The notes under the pieces: generated by a model
What the model saw: the letters and a program-made list of their open reading frames with translations, nothing else
Databases searched by the model: none
Told to the model about the DNA's origin: nothing
Made by a program: the position numbers and the translations under genes
Origin: Amycolatopsis methanolica 239
Lineage (GTDB): Bacteria; Actinomycetota; Actinomycetes; Mycobacteriales; Pseudonocardiaceae
DNA length: 64,000 nucleotides
Assembly: GCF_000739085.1 (NCBI RefSeq)
Contig: NZ_CP009110.1
Span: forward strand, 5,766,001-5,830,000
Direction: 5' to 3'
In this document: in pieces, positions 16,597 through 24,576 of the stretch
Numbering within the stretch: the first letter of the stretch is position 1
Layout of the letters: each line of letters starts with the position of its first letter

Positions 16597-17390
16597 CCGG
16601 CGGAACCCGGCTGGGCCATCCGGCGGTGCATCGCCGCCTTCACGGTGTCCGGCACTGCCCGCGCCGCGGCAGCCTGGACCTTGTTGCGCGCCGAACCGGC
16701 GACCACCTTGTCCTTCCCGGCCATCATCGCGGCGAACCCCTGCTCGGCGACCTCCGCGGGGTCGTCCTTGGGGCCCTGCGCGATCTTGGTGTCGGTCATG
16801 CCGGCGCGCTCGAAGAACTCGGTGTCCGTCGGCCCCGGCAGCAGGGCGGTGACCGTCACGCCGCTGTCCTTCAGCTCTTCGCGCAGCGCCTCGGCGAACG
16901 AGGCCAGGAACGCCTTGCTCGCACTGTAGACGGCCTGGAAGGGGCCGGGGGTCATGGCCGCGACCGAGGACGTGAACAACACCCGCCCGGCCGCCTGCTC
17001 CACCATTCCCGGCAGCAGGCGGCGGGCCAGGTGCACGGCCGAGGTGACGTTCAGGTGCACCACGTTCAGCTCGTCGCGCAGCGAGCCGTCCACGAACGCG
17101 CCGCCGACGCCGACCCCGGCGTTGACGGCCAGCGCGGCCAGGGGCCGATCCACCGACGCGACCGCGGCGACCAGGTTCTCGACCCCGTCGTAACTCGCGA
17201 GATCGCCCCGCACGCCCAGGACCTGCGCGCCGAGCGCCAGCAACTCGCGCTGCGCGTGGTCCAGTTCCGCGTTCTCCGCCGCGATCACGAGGTCGTAGCC
17301 GTGCGAGGCGAACTGCTTCGCCAGCTCGCGCCCGATCCCGGTGGAGGCACCGGTGACGACCGCGAGCGGTCTGGTTCCTGTGTTCGTCAT
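16587..17390 (-). CDS. Short-chain dehydrogenase/reductase
   Basis: A 267-residue classical SDR: VVTGASTGIGRELAKQF (TGxxxGIG), NAGVGVGG (NAG), the catalytic serine in FTSSVAAM and YSASK (YxxxK), with a C-terminal extension. The substrate is unknown. The ATG at 17390 keeps the whole nucleotide fold, but no clear Shine-Dalgarno precedes it, because the sequence upstream is the broken end of a CBS-domain gene. Translation may now depend on coupling to that frame. Confidence 0.88.
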   Translation of the reverse strand: MTNTGTRPLAVVTGASTGIGRELAKQFASHGYDLVIAAENAELDHAQRELLALGAQVLGVRGDLASYDGVENLVAAVASVDRPLAALAVNAGVGVGGAFVDGSLRDELNVVHLNVTSAVHLARRLLPGMVEQAAGRVLFTSSVAAMTPGPFQAVYSASKAFLASFAEALREELKDSGVTVTALLPGPTDTEFFERAGMTDTKIAQGPKDDPAEVAEQGFAAMMAGKDKVVAGSARNKVQAAAARAVPDTVKAAMHRRMAQPGSAGQS

Positions 17391-17703
17391 GGCGGGCGAT
17401 CCGCCGCACGGCGTGCTGCCGCATCCGCTGGATGGCGGCGTCCGCGGGCTCCTCCGGGCGCGCGGTGACCAGTTCGCCGCTGCACACCTCGCCGAGCGTG
17501 CAGCTCCGCGGATCGTCCTTCTCCGCCGGCGCACGCACCACCAGGTCCCGGTCGGTCACGATGCCGGCCAGGCGATCGCCGTCGCGCACCAGCACGTTCC
17601 CGATGTCCTTCTCCCGCATCGCCTGCGCGGCCTGCCGCACCGGGGTGTCCGGCGACAGCGTCACCGGGTTGCGGGTCATCACGTCGCGCACGAGCTGCGC
17701 CAT
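17391..17703 (-). pseudogene. CBS-domain protein truncated at the SDR start
   Basis: From ATG 17703 the frame encodes a CBS pair protein: LVRDVMTRNPVTLSPDTPVR, AMREKDIGNVLVRDGDRLAG, IVTDRDLVVRA, then the second CBS up to MRQHAVRRI. At this point, where PVVD and GIVSLGDL normally follow, the sequence becomes the SDR start codon region. About 30 codons and the stop are missing. The frame stays open antisense-like through the SDR gene only because of high GC. This looks like a deletion junction at about 17390-17400. Confidence 0.78.
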
Positions 17704-17822
17704 GGGCTTCCGACCTCCTCGCAGTCGTTGTCACACCTTCCACCACAGGCCGTCCCCCGATCGGGGCCGCCGAAACCGGCTACCGTGGGAGGCGGAGCTT
17801 CACCGGATTGGAAGGACGTCCC

Positions 17823-18251
17823 GTGACCGAGGCCTGGCACCGCCCGTTGCGGCACATCAAGGGCAGCGAGCTGACCGGCGACACCGCGCAGACCAGCGGC
17901 ATGCGGCGGCTGGAGGCGGTGTCCGGCAAGACGGCCGGCTCGGAGAAGGTCTGGATGGGCGAGACGCACGTCGCCCCGCGCACCAATTCGGGTGACCACC
18001 ACCACGGCGAAGCCGAGACGGCGATCTACGTCAAGTCCGGGCACCCGGTGTTCGTGTTCGCCGATGGCGACGAGGAGATCCGCCTGGAGACCGAGCCGGG
18101 CGACTACATCTTCGTGCCGCCCTGGGTCCCGCACCGCGAGGAGAACCCCGGCGACGAGGACGCGGTCGTGATCATCGCGCGCAGCAGCCAGGAGGGTGTC
18201 GTGGTCAACCTGCCGAGCCTGTGGGCCCAGGTGGACCGGCCGGATTCCTGA
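17823..18251 (+). CDS. Cupin-domain protein
   Basis: A 142-residue single cupin: GETHVAPRTNSGDHHHGEAE gives the metal-binding HxHxxxxE of motif 1, and PGDYIFVPPWVPHREENPG is motif 2 with its histidine. Cupins of this size are metal-dependent isomerases, dioxygenases or sensors; no specific reaction can be assigned. The GTG at 17823 follows GGAAGGA. It stands alone, divergent from the CBS pseudogene. Confidence 0.86.
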   Translation: MTEAWHRPLRHIKGSELTGDTAQTSGMRRLEAVSGKTAGSEKVWMGETHVAPRTNSGDHHHGEAETAIYVKSGHPVFVFADGDEEIRLETEPGDYIFVPPWVPHREENPGDEDAVVIIARSSQEGVVVNLPSLWAQVDRPDS

Positions 18252-18283
18252 GCGCCGACCCGATCCCACTTCTCCGGGCTCTG

Positions 18284-18312
18284 TTGGTCGCCGTCGCGGG
18301 GGCACGTATGAT
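18284..18312 (+). promoter_or_regulatory. Promoter of the GAF-ANTAR gene leader
   Basis: TTGGTC at 18284-18289 and TATGAT at 18307-18312, separated by 17 bp, match a housekeeping sigma promoter well. Transcription would begin near 18319 and leave a 5' leader of about 259 nucleotides before the GAF-ANTAR start at 18578. Confidence 0.55.
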
Positions 18313-18343
18313 CCTGGCCAGCGTCAAGCAGCCGGCGCCCAAC

Positions 18344-18364
18344 GCCGTCCGAACGGCGGACGGC
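18344..18364 (+). promoter_or_regulatory. Leader hairpin upstream of GAF-ANTAR gene
   Basis: GCCGTCCG, loop AACGG, CGGACGGC is a perfect 8-bp stem in the predicted leader. A second perfect dyad, GATCCGC-C-GCGGATC, lies at 18464-18478. ANTAR proteins bind small paired hairpins in RNA, so the leader is a candidate site of autoregulation, though neither loop is the known hexaloop. The 326-bp gap 18252-18577 otherwise holds only the promoter and the small reading frame listed next. Confidence 0.4.
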
Positions 18365-18387
18365 ACCACGTGGCGAAGGGCTTGACG

Positions 18388-18465
18388 ATGAACGACCTCC
18401 AGCGGATACGTCCGCATTCGTCCCCGCCGTGCTCGAAGGTGCTGGGGGGCAGGCTCCGGTTCTGA
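18388..18465 (+). CDS. Possible 25-residue leader peptide
   Basis: ATG 18388 follows GAAGGG at good spacing and encodes MNDLQRIRPHSSPPCSKVLG plus five more residues, ending at TGA 18463-18465. The stop lies inside a perfect dyad (18464-18478). It sits in the predicted leader of the GAF-ANTAR gene. It may be a regulatory uORF or chance; no family is recognised. Confidence 0.35.
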   Translation: MNDLQRIRPHSSPPCSKVLGGRLRF

Positions 18466-18577
18466 TCCGCCGCGGATCCCGGATCACCCACCACGTCACG
18501 GCACCCGTCCACCGCCCGCGTTCCGCGCGGCGGTCCGGCGGTGTGCCCGGCAGCGCACTCGCGGAGAGAACCCACAC

Positions 18578-19324
18578 ATGACCAGATCCGAGCGGCCGGC
18601 GCCACTGGCCAGACTCGACGACGTCACCCTCGCGCTGGAGAACCTGCGCCTCGGCATCGACGAAGAGGAGCCGCTCGACGCGGTGCTGCGGCGGCTCGCC
18701 GAAACGGCCGTGAACGCGATCGCCGACGCCGACGCGGTCAGCGTCACGCTGCTCGACGACGCCGGGCCGCGCACCGCGGCCACCACCGACAACGACCTGA
18801 CCGGGATCGACCAGGCCCAGTACGCGGCCGGCGACGGCCCGTGCCTGCTGGCCGTCCGCACGCGCGAACCGGTCCGCGCGGTGTCCAAACCGGACGATGA
18901 GACCTGGCCCGAGTTCACCGCCGCCGCACAGGACCGCGGTGTCCTGGCGTTCCTCGCCGTGCCGCTGTTGCTGGGCGCGGGCACCCACGACGGTGACGAG
19001 CTCGTCGGCTCGCTGAACCTGTACAGCCGGGTCGACGGCGCGTTCGACCCGTTCGACCAGAAGCTGATGCGGTTGTTCACCGGCGCGGCCTCCGCGGCGA
19101 TCAGCAACGCGCGCCGCTGGTACCACGCGCGCCAGCAGATCCGGCACCTGGAGAGCGCGCTCACCTCGCGCGCCGAGATCGACCAGGCGAAGGGGGTGCT
19201 GATGGCGGTGCACGGCATCAGCGCGGCCGAGGCGTTCGACCGGCTGGTGGACCAGTCGCAGCGGCAGAACATCAAACTCCGCCAGGTCGCCATCGACCTG
19301 CTGGAGTCCGTGCGCGCACGCTGA
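18578..19324 (+). CDS. GAF and ANTAR domain RNA-binding regulator
   Basis: A 248-residue cytoplasmic protein. An N-terminal GAF domain (about residues 20-175: YAAGDGPCLLAVRTREPV, FLAVPLLL, GSLNLYSR) is followed by a C-terminal ANTAR domain (about 185-245) with LTSRAEIDQAKGVLMAVHGI and SAAEAFDRLVDQSQRQNIKL. ANTAR domains bind tandem hairpins in mRNA and prevent termination. The GAF domain probably senses a ligand or redox state. The target RNA may be its own long leader (18319-18577). Confidence 0.9.
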   Translation: MTRSERPAPLARLDDVTLALENLRLGIDEEEPLDAVLRRLAETAVNAIADADAVSVTLLDDAGPRTAATTDNDLTGIDQAQYAAGDGPCLLAVRTREPVRAVSKPDDETWPEFTAAAQDRGVLAFLAVPLLLGAGTHDGDELVGSLNLYSRVDGAFDPFDQKLMRLFTGAASAAISNARRWYHARQQIRHLESALTSRAEIDQAKGVLMAVHGISAAEAFDRLVDQSQRQNIKLRQVAIDLLESVRAR

Positions 19325-19337
19325 CGGCCGGGCCGGG

Positions 19338-19814
19338 TCAGGCGCGGCGCATCGCGACCCGGGGCCAGCGGTCGAGTCGCCGCGCCGCCTCCGCCGCGCG
19401 GATCCGGCGCAGCCCGGGCGTCAGCTCGTCCGCGGTCAGGCGGACGAAGCCGCACCGCTCGTAGTACGGCGCGTTCCACGGCACGTCGGCGAACGTGGTC
19501 AGCGTCAGCGCCGGGAAACCCGCCCGTGCGGCTTCCTCGATCAGCGCCCGCCCGATCCCGCGGCGCGCGCGCGAGGCGTGCACCGACACCTGCTCGATGT
19601 GCAGCGCACCGTCCACCGGCGCCGCGACCAGGTACGCCACCGGTTCCGGGTCGTCGGCCACCCACGCGAACGGGTAGCTCGCGAGCTCCGCGGGCGTCGG
19701 CAGCACGTCGTCGGCGATCTCGGGCATCCCGATGTCCCGGAAGCGCTCCCCCGCCGACCGTTCGACCTCCGGCAGCCGCTCGAAATCGGCCGCGGTCGCA
19801 GTCCTGATGCGCAT
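19338..19814 (-). CDS. GNAT-family N-acetyltransferase
   Basis: A 158-residue GNAT: MRIRTATAADFERLPEVERS, the acetyl-CoA loop VHASRARRGIGRALIEEA (RxxGxG/A as RRGIGR) and PYYERCGFVRL. Substrate unknown. A start 17 codons upstream is possible, but the ATG at 19814 fits the domain and leaves a 32-bp gap to the divergent FUSC gene. It is convergent with the ANTAR gene, 13 bp away. Confidence 0.88.
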   Translation of the reverse strand: MRIRTATAADFERLPEVERSAGERFRDIGMPEIADDVLPTPAELASYPFAWVADDPEPVAYLVAAPVDGALHIEQVSVHASRARRGIGRALIEEAARAGFPALTLTTFADVPWNAPYYERCGFVRLTADELTPGLRRIRAAEAARRLDRWPRVAMRRA

Positions 19815-19846
19815 GCCGGACAGTGTGACCGGGTACCGCAACATCG

Positions 19847-20947
19847 ATGGCACGAATTCTGTCACCCTGGTACTGGCTGCGGCGGGCCGCGCGCTTCCCC
19901 GGGCGGGAGCGCGAGGCCGTGCTGCAGGCGGTCAAGATGGCGCTCGCCGCGGTGCTCGCCTGGCTCGTCGCGCGCGTGGTCGTCCCGTCGCCGCAGTCGT
20001 TCATGGCTCCGTACGCCGCCGTGTTCCTGATGACCACGACGGTCTACCGCTCGCTCACCAACGCGGCGCAGCAGACCGCGGCGCTGCTGCTCGGGCTGGC
20101 CCTCGCCTACGCCGCGGCCCACCTGATCCGGCAGCCGGCGCTGGCGCTCGCGGCCGCGGTCTTCGTCGGGATGTTGCTCGGCCAGTGGCACCGGTTCGGC
20201 GGCAGCGGCATCTGGGTCGGGGTGACCGCGCTGCTGATGATCTCCTACGGCACCGCGGGCAACCTCCTCTACCTGGCCGAACGCATGGCCGAGAGCCTGC
20301 TCGGCGCGGCCATCGGGGTGGGGGTGAACACGGTGGTCCTGCCGCCGGTGCACCTGCGCCACACACGCGACGCGGTGACCGCGCTGGCCGCCGAGGTGCG
20401 CGACCTGCTGCAGTCGCTCGCCGGCGACCTGCGCGAGGACTGGGACGCCGACACGGCCGCCCGCTGGCTGCGGCACGCCCGCCGCCTCGATTCGACGGTG
20501 GTGCGGGCCGACGACGCGGTCAGCTGGGGACGCGAGAGCGTGCGGTTCAACATCCGCTGGCTGGTGCACCGCCGCCGCGGCCGCCTGCCGCTACCGTCGG
20601 CCTTCGAGTCGCCGCTGAGCGTGCTCAAGGAGGTCTCCGAGCAGGTCAAGCGCATCACTGAGGCGCTGGTGACCGCCGCCCAGCAGGACGAGGCCGACCC
20701 GGAGTTCACCGCGGAGTACGCGCGGCTGCTCGACCAGCTGGCCGGCGCGGTCGCGTGCCTGGACCAGGACGACGACCGGCTCGCCGACCTGCCCGGCTAC
20801 CTGGACGAGCTGGCCGCGCACCACCGCGAACTGGACGGCAGGCTGCGGTTCGACCGGGTCACGACGGTGATGCGGCAGGCCGAGGACGCGGCGCTGCTCG
20901 CGGTGGCCCGCTCGGCGCGGGTGCTGGAGACGGCCGCGCCGAGCTGA
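19847..20947 (+). CDS. FUSC-family inner-membrane protein (aromatic acid exporter-like)
   Basis: A 366-residue protein with about six membrane segments in the first 180 residues (AVKMALAAVLAWLVARVVV, AYAAVFLMTTTVYRSLTNAA, LLLGLALAYAAAHLI, ALAAAVFVGMLLGQW, VGVTALLMISYGTAG) and a long cytoplasmic helical half. This is the FUSC/ArAE layout linked to aromatic compound export. It overlaps nothing and is divergent from the GNAT gene. Confidence 0.85.
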   Translation: MARILSPWYWLRRAARFPGREREAVLQAVKMALAAVLAWLVARVVVPSPQSFMAPYAAVFLMTTTVYRSLTNAAQQTAALLLGLALAYAAAHLIRQPALALAAAVFVGMLLGQWHRFGGSGIWVGVTALLMISYGTAGNLLYLAERMAESLLGAAIGVGVNTVVLPPVHLRHTRDAVTALAAEVRDLLQSLAGDLREDWDADTAARWLRHARRLDSTVVRADDAVSWGRESVRFNIRWLVHRRRGRLPLPSAFESPLSVLKEVSEQVKRITEALVTAAQQDEADPEFTAEYARLLDQLAGAVACLDQDDDRLADLPGYLDELAAHHRELDGRLRFDRVTTVMRQAEDAALLAVARSARVLETAAPS

Positions 20948-21077
20948 CCCGTTTGACCTTCCCCGCGAAGAAACGGCGATCATGGCTAGCGCGCGGAGGC
21001 GTGGCGCCCAGCCGCGCCATCGCGCCAGCTCCCCGCCCGGCGAGCACCCCGGCCCACCGCCCCGCGAGCACCCCGGC

Positions 21078-22169
21078 TCACCGCCCGGCCAGCAGCTCCT
21101 CCAGCTCACCCAGTACGTGGTCGACCGGGACCGTCGCCACGAAGGAGTCGTCGTGCTCGCAGCGGGGCAGGTCCTCGCGCGTGCAGTCGACGCCGCACAC
21201 CGGGCAGTTCGCCGTCCACGAGATGAGCAACCGGTGCCGCGACCGGCTGAGCGGCCCCGCGTTCACCACGTTGCCCATCCAGTAGACGCTGACCGTCGGC
21301 GCGCCGACCGCCGCCGCCAGGTGCCGCGGGCCGCTGTCGTTGCCCGCGAACGCCGAACACCGGTCCAGCACCCCCACCAGCGCGGACATGCTCAGCGAGG
21401 TCAGTGCGCGCACCGGCGGCCTGGCCAGGCCGGCCACCCGCTCGACCAGTTCACGTTCGTCCGGCGCCCCGATCACCACCACACCGCGCCCGCCCGCCGC
21501 GAGCTTGGCCGCGATCTCGGCGAACCGCTCCGCGGGCCACCGGCGGCGCGGGTCACCGGCGCCGGGGTGCACCACGACCAGCGGCTCCGGCAGCCCGTCG
21601 AGCACCTCCTCCGCCGCCGCGCGATCGACGTCGGTCACCGTGATGGATGGTTCGAGCTCCACCGGCCGCGCCCCGGCCAGCCCGGCGACCTCCAGCGCGC
21701 GCAGCACCTCGTGCTGGTAGTACCGGAACGGCAGCCACCGGTCGGCCTCCGCCGCGTCCGGTGTCCGTGCGCCGACCAGGTACCGCGGTTCCAGCCTGCG
21801 CAGGAAAGGGTTGGAGTTACGCCCGCCGCCGTGCAGCTGCACGGCCAGGTCGGCCGGCTTCAGTGAGTCGAACCAGGCCTGCTGCTCCGCCGTGTCGAAC
21901 GGCTTCCCGGCGGGCTCGTGCACGTTCTCGTACGGCGGCAGCGGCCGCACCTCGGTCACCGGCGACGGGCGCCCGGCGAACAGCTCACGGTGCAGTTCCG
22001 TGCCCAGCAGCACGATCTCGGCGTCCGGGTAGGCCGCCCGCAGCGCGGCCATCGCCGGCACCGCGAACAGCAGATCCCCCAGACCGCCACCGCGCAGCAC
22101 GGCGATCCTGCGCACGTCCGGCCACTTCGCTTCGATCGGGCCGACCGCGGGCCCTGCGTCGGAATTCAC
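21078..22169 (-). CDS. Glycosyltransferase family 9 (heptosyltransferase-like)
   Basis: A 363-residue GT9 protein: RIAVLRGGGLGDLLFAVPAM (GxGD), LAVQLHGGGRNSNPFLRRL, VVVHPGAGDPRRRWPAERFA and FAGNDSGPRHLAAAVGAPTV, followed by a Cys-containing tail (CPVCGVDCTREDLPRC). The family transfers heptose or related sugars from ADP-activated donors. It is divergent, across 99 bp, from the hldE-like gene that could supply ADP-heptose. The GTG start at 22169 is chosen by family alignment; the ribosome site is weak. Its last codons lie in a 24-bp tandem repeat (about 21041-21088). Confidence 0.9.
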   Translation of the reverse strand: MNSDAGPAVGPIEAKWPDVRRIAVLRGGGLGDLLFAVPAMAALRAAYPDAEIVLLGTELHRELFAGRPSPVTEVRPLPPYENVHEPAGKPFDTAEQQAWFDSLKPADLAVQLHGGGRNSNPFLRRLEPRYLVGARTPDAAEADRWLPFRYYQHEVLRALEVAGLAGARPVELEPSITVTDVDRAAAEEVLDGLPEPLVVVHPGAGDPRRRWPAERFAEIAAKLAAGGRGVVVIGAPDERELVERVAGLARPPVRALTSLSMSALVGVLDRCSAFAGNDSGPRHLAAAVGAPTVSVYWMGNVVNAGPLSRSRHRLLISWTANCPVCGVDCTREDLPRCEHDDSFVATVPVDHVLGELEELLAGR

Positions 22170-22268
22170 CACGCGCTCAAGGTGCCCGTTTCCGCAGGCA
22201 GCAAACGGAAATGTTTCGCACCGCAAGATCCGGCTACTGGTGGAGCAGGAGAAGGAGTGGAGGTGGAC

Positions 22269-23774
22269 ATGGCAGGCGAGACCAAGGACGTGGCCCCCAT
22301 CACGCCGGACCTCGTCCGGCTGCTGTCGGAGACCGCGCCCACGGTCGTGGTGCTCGGCGACGCGATCCTCGACGTGTGGCTGTCCGGCCACTGCGAGCGC
22401 ATCTGCCGCGAGGCCCCGGCGCCCGTCGTCGACGTGGGCGCGCGCGCCCTGTCCCCCGGCGGGGCGGCGAACACCGCGGCGAACCTCGCCGCGCTGGGCG
22501 CGCGGGCCCGGTTCGTCAGCGTCGTCGGCGACGACGAGCCCGGGCGGGAACTGGCCGCGCTGCTGGTCTCCCACGGCGTCGACACCGAGAACCTGCTCAC
22601 CGCGCCGTCGCGGCGCAGCATCAGCAAGCAGCGCGTGGTCGCCGACGACCAGGTGCTGCTGCGGTTCGACGAGGGCGACCGCGACGACCTGCCCGCGGTG
22701 CAGACGAACCGCCTCACCCAGGCGCTGGAGAACGCGCTCGCCGGCGCGGACGCGCTGATGGTGTGCGACTACGGCAACGGCCTGCTCGGCAAGCCGCTGC
22801 GGGACGCGATGGCGCGGCTGCGGGCGGACATCCCGCTGCTGGTTGTCGACGCGCACGACTTCGAGCATTGGCAGCAGGCCCGGCCCGACCTCGTCACCCC
22901 GAACGCCGCGGAGGCGGCGAACCTGCTCGGTGCCGACCTGCCGGAGCCCGGCGAGGAACGTGCGCGCCTGTTCGAGGACGAGCGGCGGAGGCTGCTCGGC
23001 AAGACCGGCGCCGCGGCCGCGGTCGTGACCATGGACCGGCACGGCGCGATGCTGCTCACCGGCGAGGGCCGCGGCTACCGCACGTGGGCCGATCCCGCGC
23101 CGGAGAGCCAGGCCAGTGGCGCGGGCGACACGTTCGCGGCGGCGCTCGTGCTGGCGCGGGCCGCGGGGCTGCCGACCACGAGCTGCATGGAGCTGGCGCA
23201 GACGGCGGCGAACGTCGTGGTGCACCAGGACGGCACCGCGATCTGCAGCCAGGCGCAGCTGTCCCTGGCGCTGAGCCGGGAACGCGAGGCCGCGGTGCCC
23301 GCCGGGGAACTCGCCCGCGCCGTCGCCGCGCACCGCGAGGCCGGGCGCCGGGTGGTGTTCACCAACGGCTGCTTCGACGTGCTCCACCGCGGGCACATCA
23401 CCTACCTCAACGAGGCCAAGCGGCTCGGCGATGTGCTGATCGTCGCGGTCAACTCCGACGAGAGTGTGCGACGGCTCAAGGGCGCGGACCGTCCGGTGAA
23501 CACCGCGCAGGACCGCGCCGCCGTGCTGTCCGCGCTCAGCTGCGTGGACCACGTGGCGGTGTTCGAAGAGGACACTCCGATCGAAATGCTGAAGCTGCTG
23601 GAGCCGCAGCTCTACGTCAAGGGCGGCGACTACACAGAGAACATGCTGCCGGAAGCGCCGACCGTGCGGTCCTATGGTGGCGAGGTCCGCGTGCTCGGGT
23701 ACGTCGCCGACCACTCGACGACCTCGGTGATCGAGAAGATCCGCACCTCCGCGCCGGTCGGGGAGGGCGCATGA
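22269..23774 (+). CDS. hldE: Bifunctional heptose kinase/adenylyltransferase (HldE-like)
   Basis: A 501-residue fusion. The N-terminal PfkB/ribokinase domain (about residues 1-330) has LSPGGAANTAANLAALGA and the catalytic ASGAGDTFAAAL. The C-terminal cytidylyltransferase-like domain (about 360-500) has VFTNGCFDVLHRGHITYL (HxGH) and VKGGDYTE. The reactions in the family are phosphorylation of heptose 7-phosphate at C1 and adenylylation to ADP-heptose. The ATG at 22269 follows GGAGG. It overlaps the next gene by 4 bp. In a Gram-positive organism the product may feed cell-surface or secondary-metabolite glycosylation. Confidence 0.9.
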   Translation: MAGETKDVAPITPDLVRLLSETAPTVVVLGDAILDVWLSGHCERICREAPAPVVDVGARALSPGGAANTAANLAALGARARFVSVVGDDEPGRELAALLVSHGVDTENLLTAPSRRSISKQRVVADDQVLLRFDEGDRDDLPAVQTNRLTQALENALAGADALMVCDYGNGLLGKPLRDAMARLRADIPLLVVDAHDFEHWQQARPDLVTPNAAEAANLLGADLPEPGEERARLFEDERRRLLGKTGAAAAVVTMDRHGAMLLTGEGRGYRTWADPAPESQASGAGDTFAAALVLARAAGLPTTSCMELAQTAANVVVHQDGTAICSQAQLSLALSREREAAVPAGELARAVAAHREAGRRVVFTNGCFDVLHRGHITYLNEAKRLGDVLIVAVNSDESVRRLKGADRPVNTAQDRAAVLSALSCVDHVAVFEEDTPIEMLKLLEPQLYVKGGDYTENMLPEAPTVRSYGGEVRVLGYVADHSTTSVIEKIRTSAPVGEGA

Positions 23775-24571
23775 GGGTCGACGTCCTCATCCCCACGCGC
23801 AACCGGCCCGCCGAGCTCGCCGTCACGCTGTCCGGCCTGGCCGCGCAGGATTTCCCGGACTTCGCCGTGCACGTGGCCGACCAGTCCGACGGGGACGCCT
23901 CGTATGATTCCCCGGCCGCCGAGGCGATGGTCCGGGTGCTGCGGCACCAGGGACACCCGGTCCAGCTGAGCCGGAACCTGCCCCGGCGCGGGTTGGCGCA
24001 GCAGCGCAACCACCTGCTGGACCAGTCCAAATCGGACCACGTGTTGTTCCTCGACGACGACGTGTGGCTCGAACCCGGCGCGATCAGCCGCATGCACTCG
24101 GCGATCACCGAGCTGGGCTGCGGGATGGTCGGCAACGCCGTCACCGGACTGTCCTACGTGGACGACCGGCGACCGCACGAGCTGGAGCCGTACGAGGAGT
24201 GGGACGGCAGGCCGGAGCCGGAGCGGATCACGCCCGGCACCCGCGAGTGGCAGCGCTGGACCCTGCACAACGCGGCCAACCCGACGCACCTGTCGGAGCG
24301 GGTCCGGCACCGTCCGAAGTGGACCGCCTACAAGGTTGCCTGGGTCGGCGGTTGCGTGATGTTCGACCGCGAGGCCCTGGTCAACGTTGGCGGCTTCGAG
24401 TTCTGGCAGGAGCTGCCGCCGGAGCACTGCGGCGAGGACGTGCTGGCGCAGATGAAGGTCGCCGCCAAGTACGGCGCGGCGGGCATCCTGCCCACCGGGG
24501 CCGTGCACCTGGAGTCACCGACCACCGTGGTGAACCGGGACACCGAAGCCTACGACCTCGTTTCCCCGTGA
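23771..24571 (+). CDS. Glycosyltransferase family 2
   Basis: A 266-residue GT-A protein: MRVDVLIPTRNRPAELAVTL, LAQQRNHLLDQSKSDHVLFL followed by DDDVW (DxD metal motif), WVGGCVMFDRE and HCGEDVLAQMKVA. It starts within the stop of hldE (ATGA overlap), so it is co-translated. It probably works with GT9 and HldE on the same glycan. The acceptor is unknown. Confidence 0.9.
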   Translation: MRVDVLIPTRNRPAELAVTLSGLAAQDFPDFAVHVADQSDGDASYDSPAAEAMVRVLRHQGHPVQLSRNLPRRGLAQQRNHLLDQSKSDHVLFLDDDVWLEPGAISRMHSAITELGCGMVGNAVTGLSYVDDRRPHELEPYEEWDGRPEPERITPGTREWQRWTLHNAANPTHLSERVRHRPKWTAYKVAWVGGCVMFDREALVNVGGFEFWQELPPEHCGEDVLAQMKVAAKYGAAGILPTGAVHLESPTTVVNRDTEAYDLVSP

Positions 24572-24576
24572 GGATC

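Noticed and set aside
15589-17703. A 704-codon minus-strand frame running from the CBS gene through the SDR and on to the SnoaL gene
   Set aside because: Only the first 103 codons match a family (CBS). The rest is out of frame with the SDR gene and Arg/Gly rich. It is not treated as a fusion protein.
18319-18577. A known metabolite riboswitch
   Set aside because: No recognised consensus was found; only two simple stems and a small frame are present.
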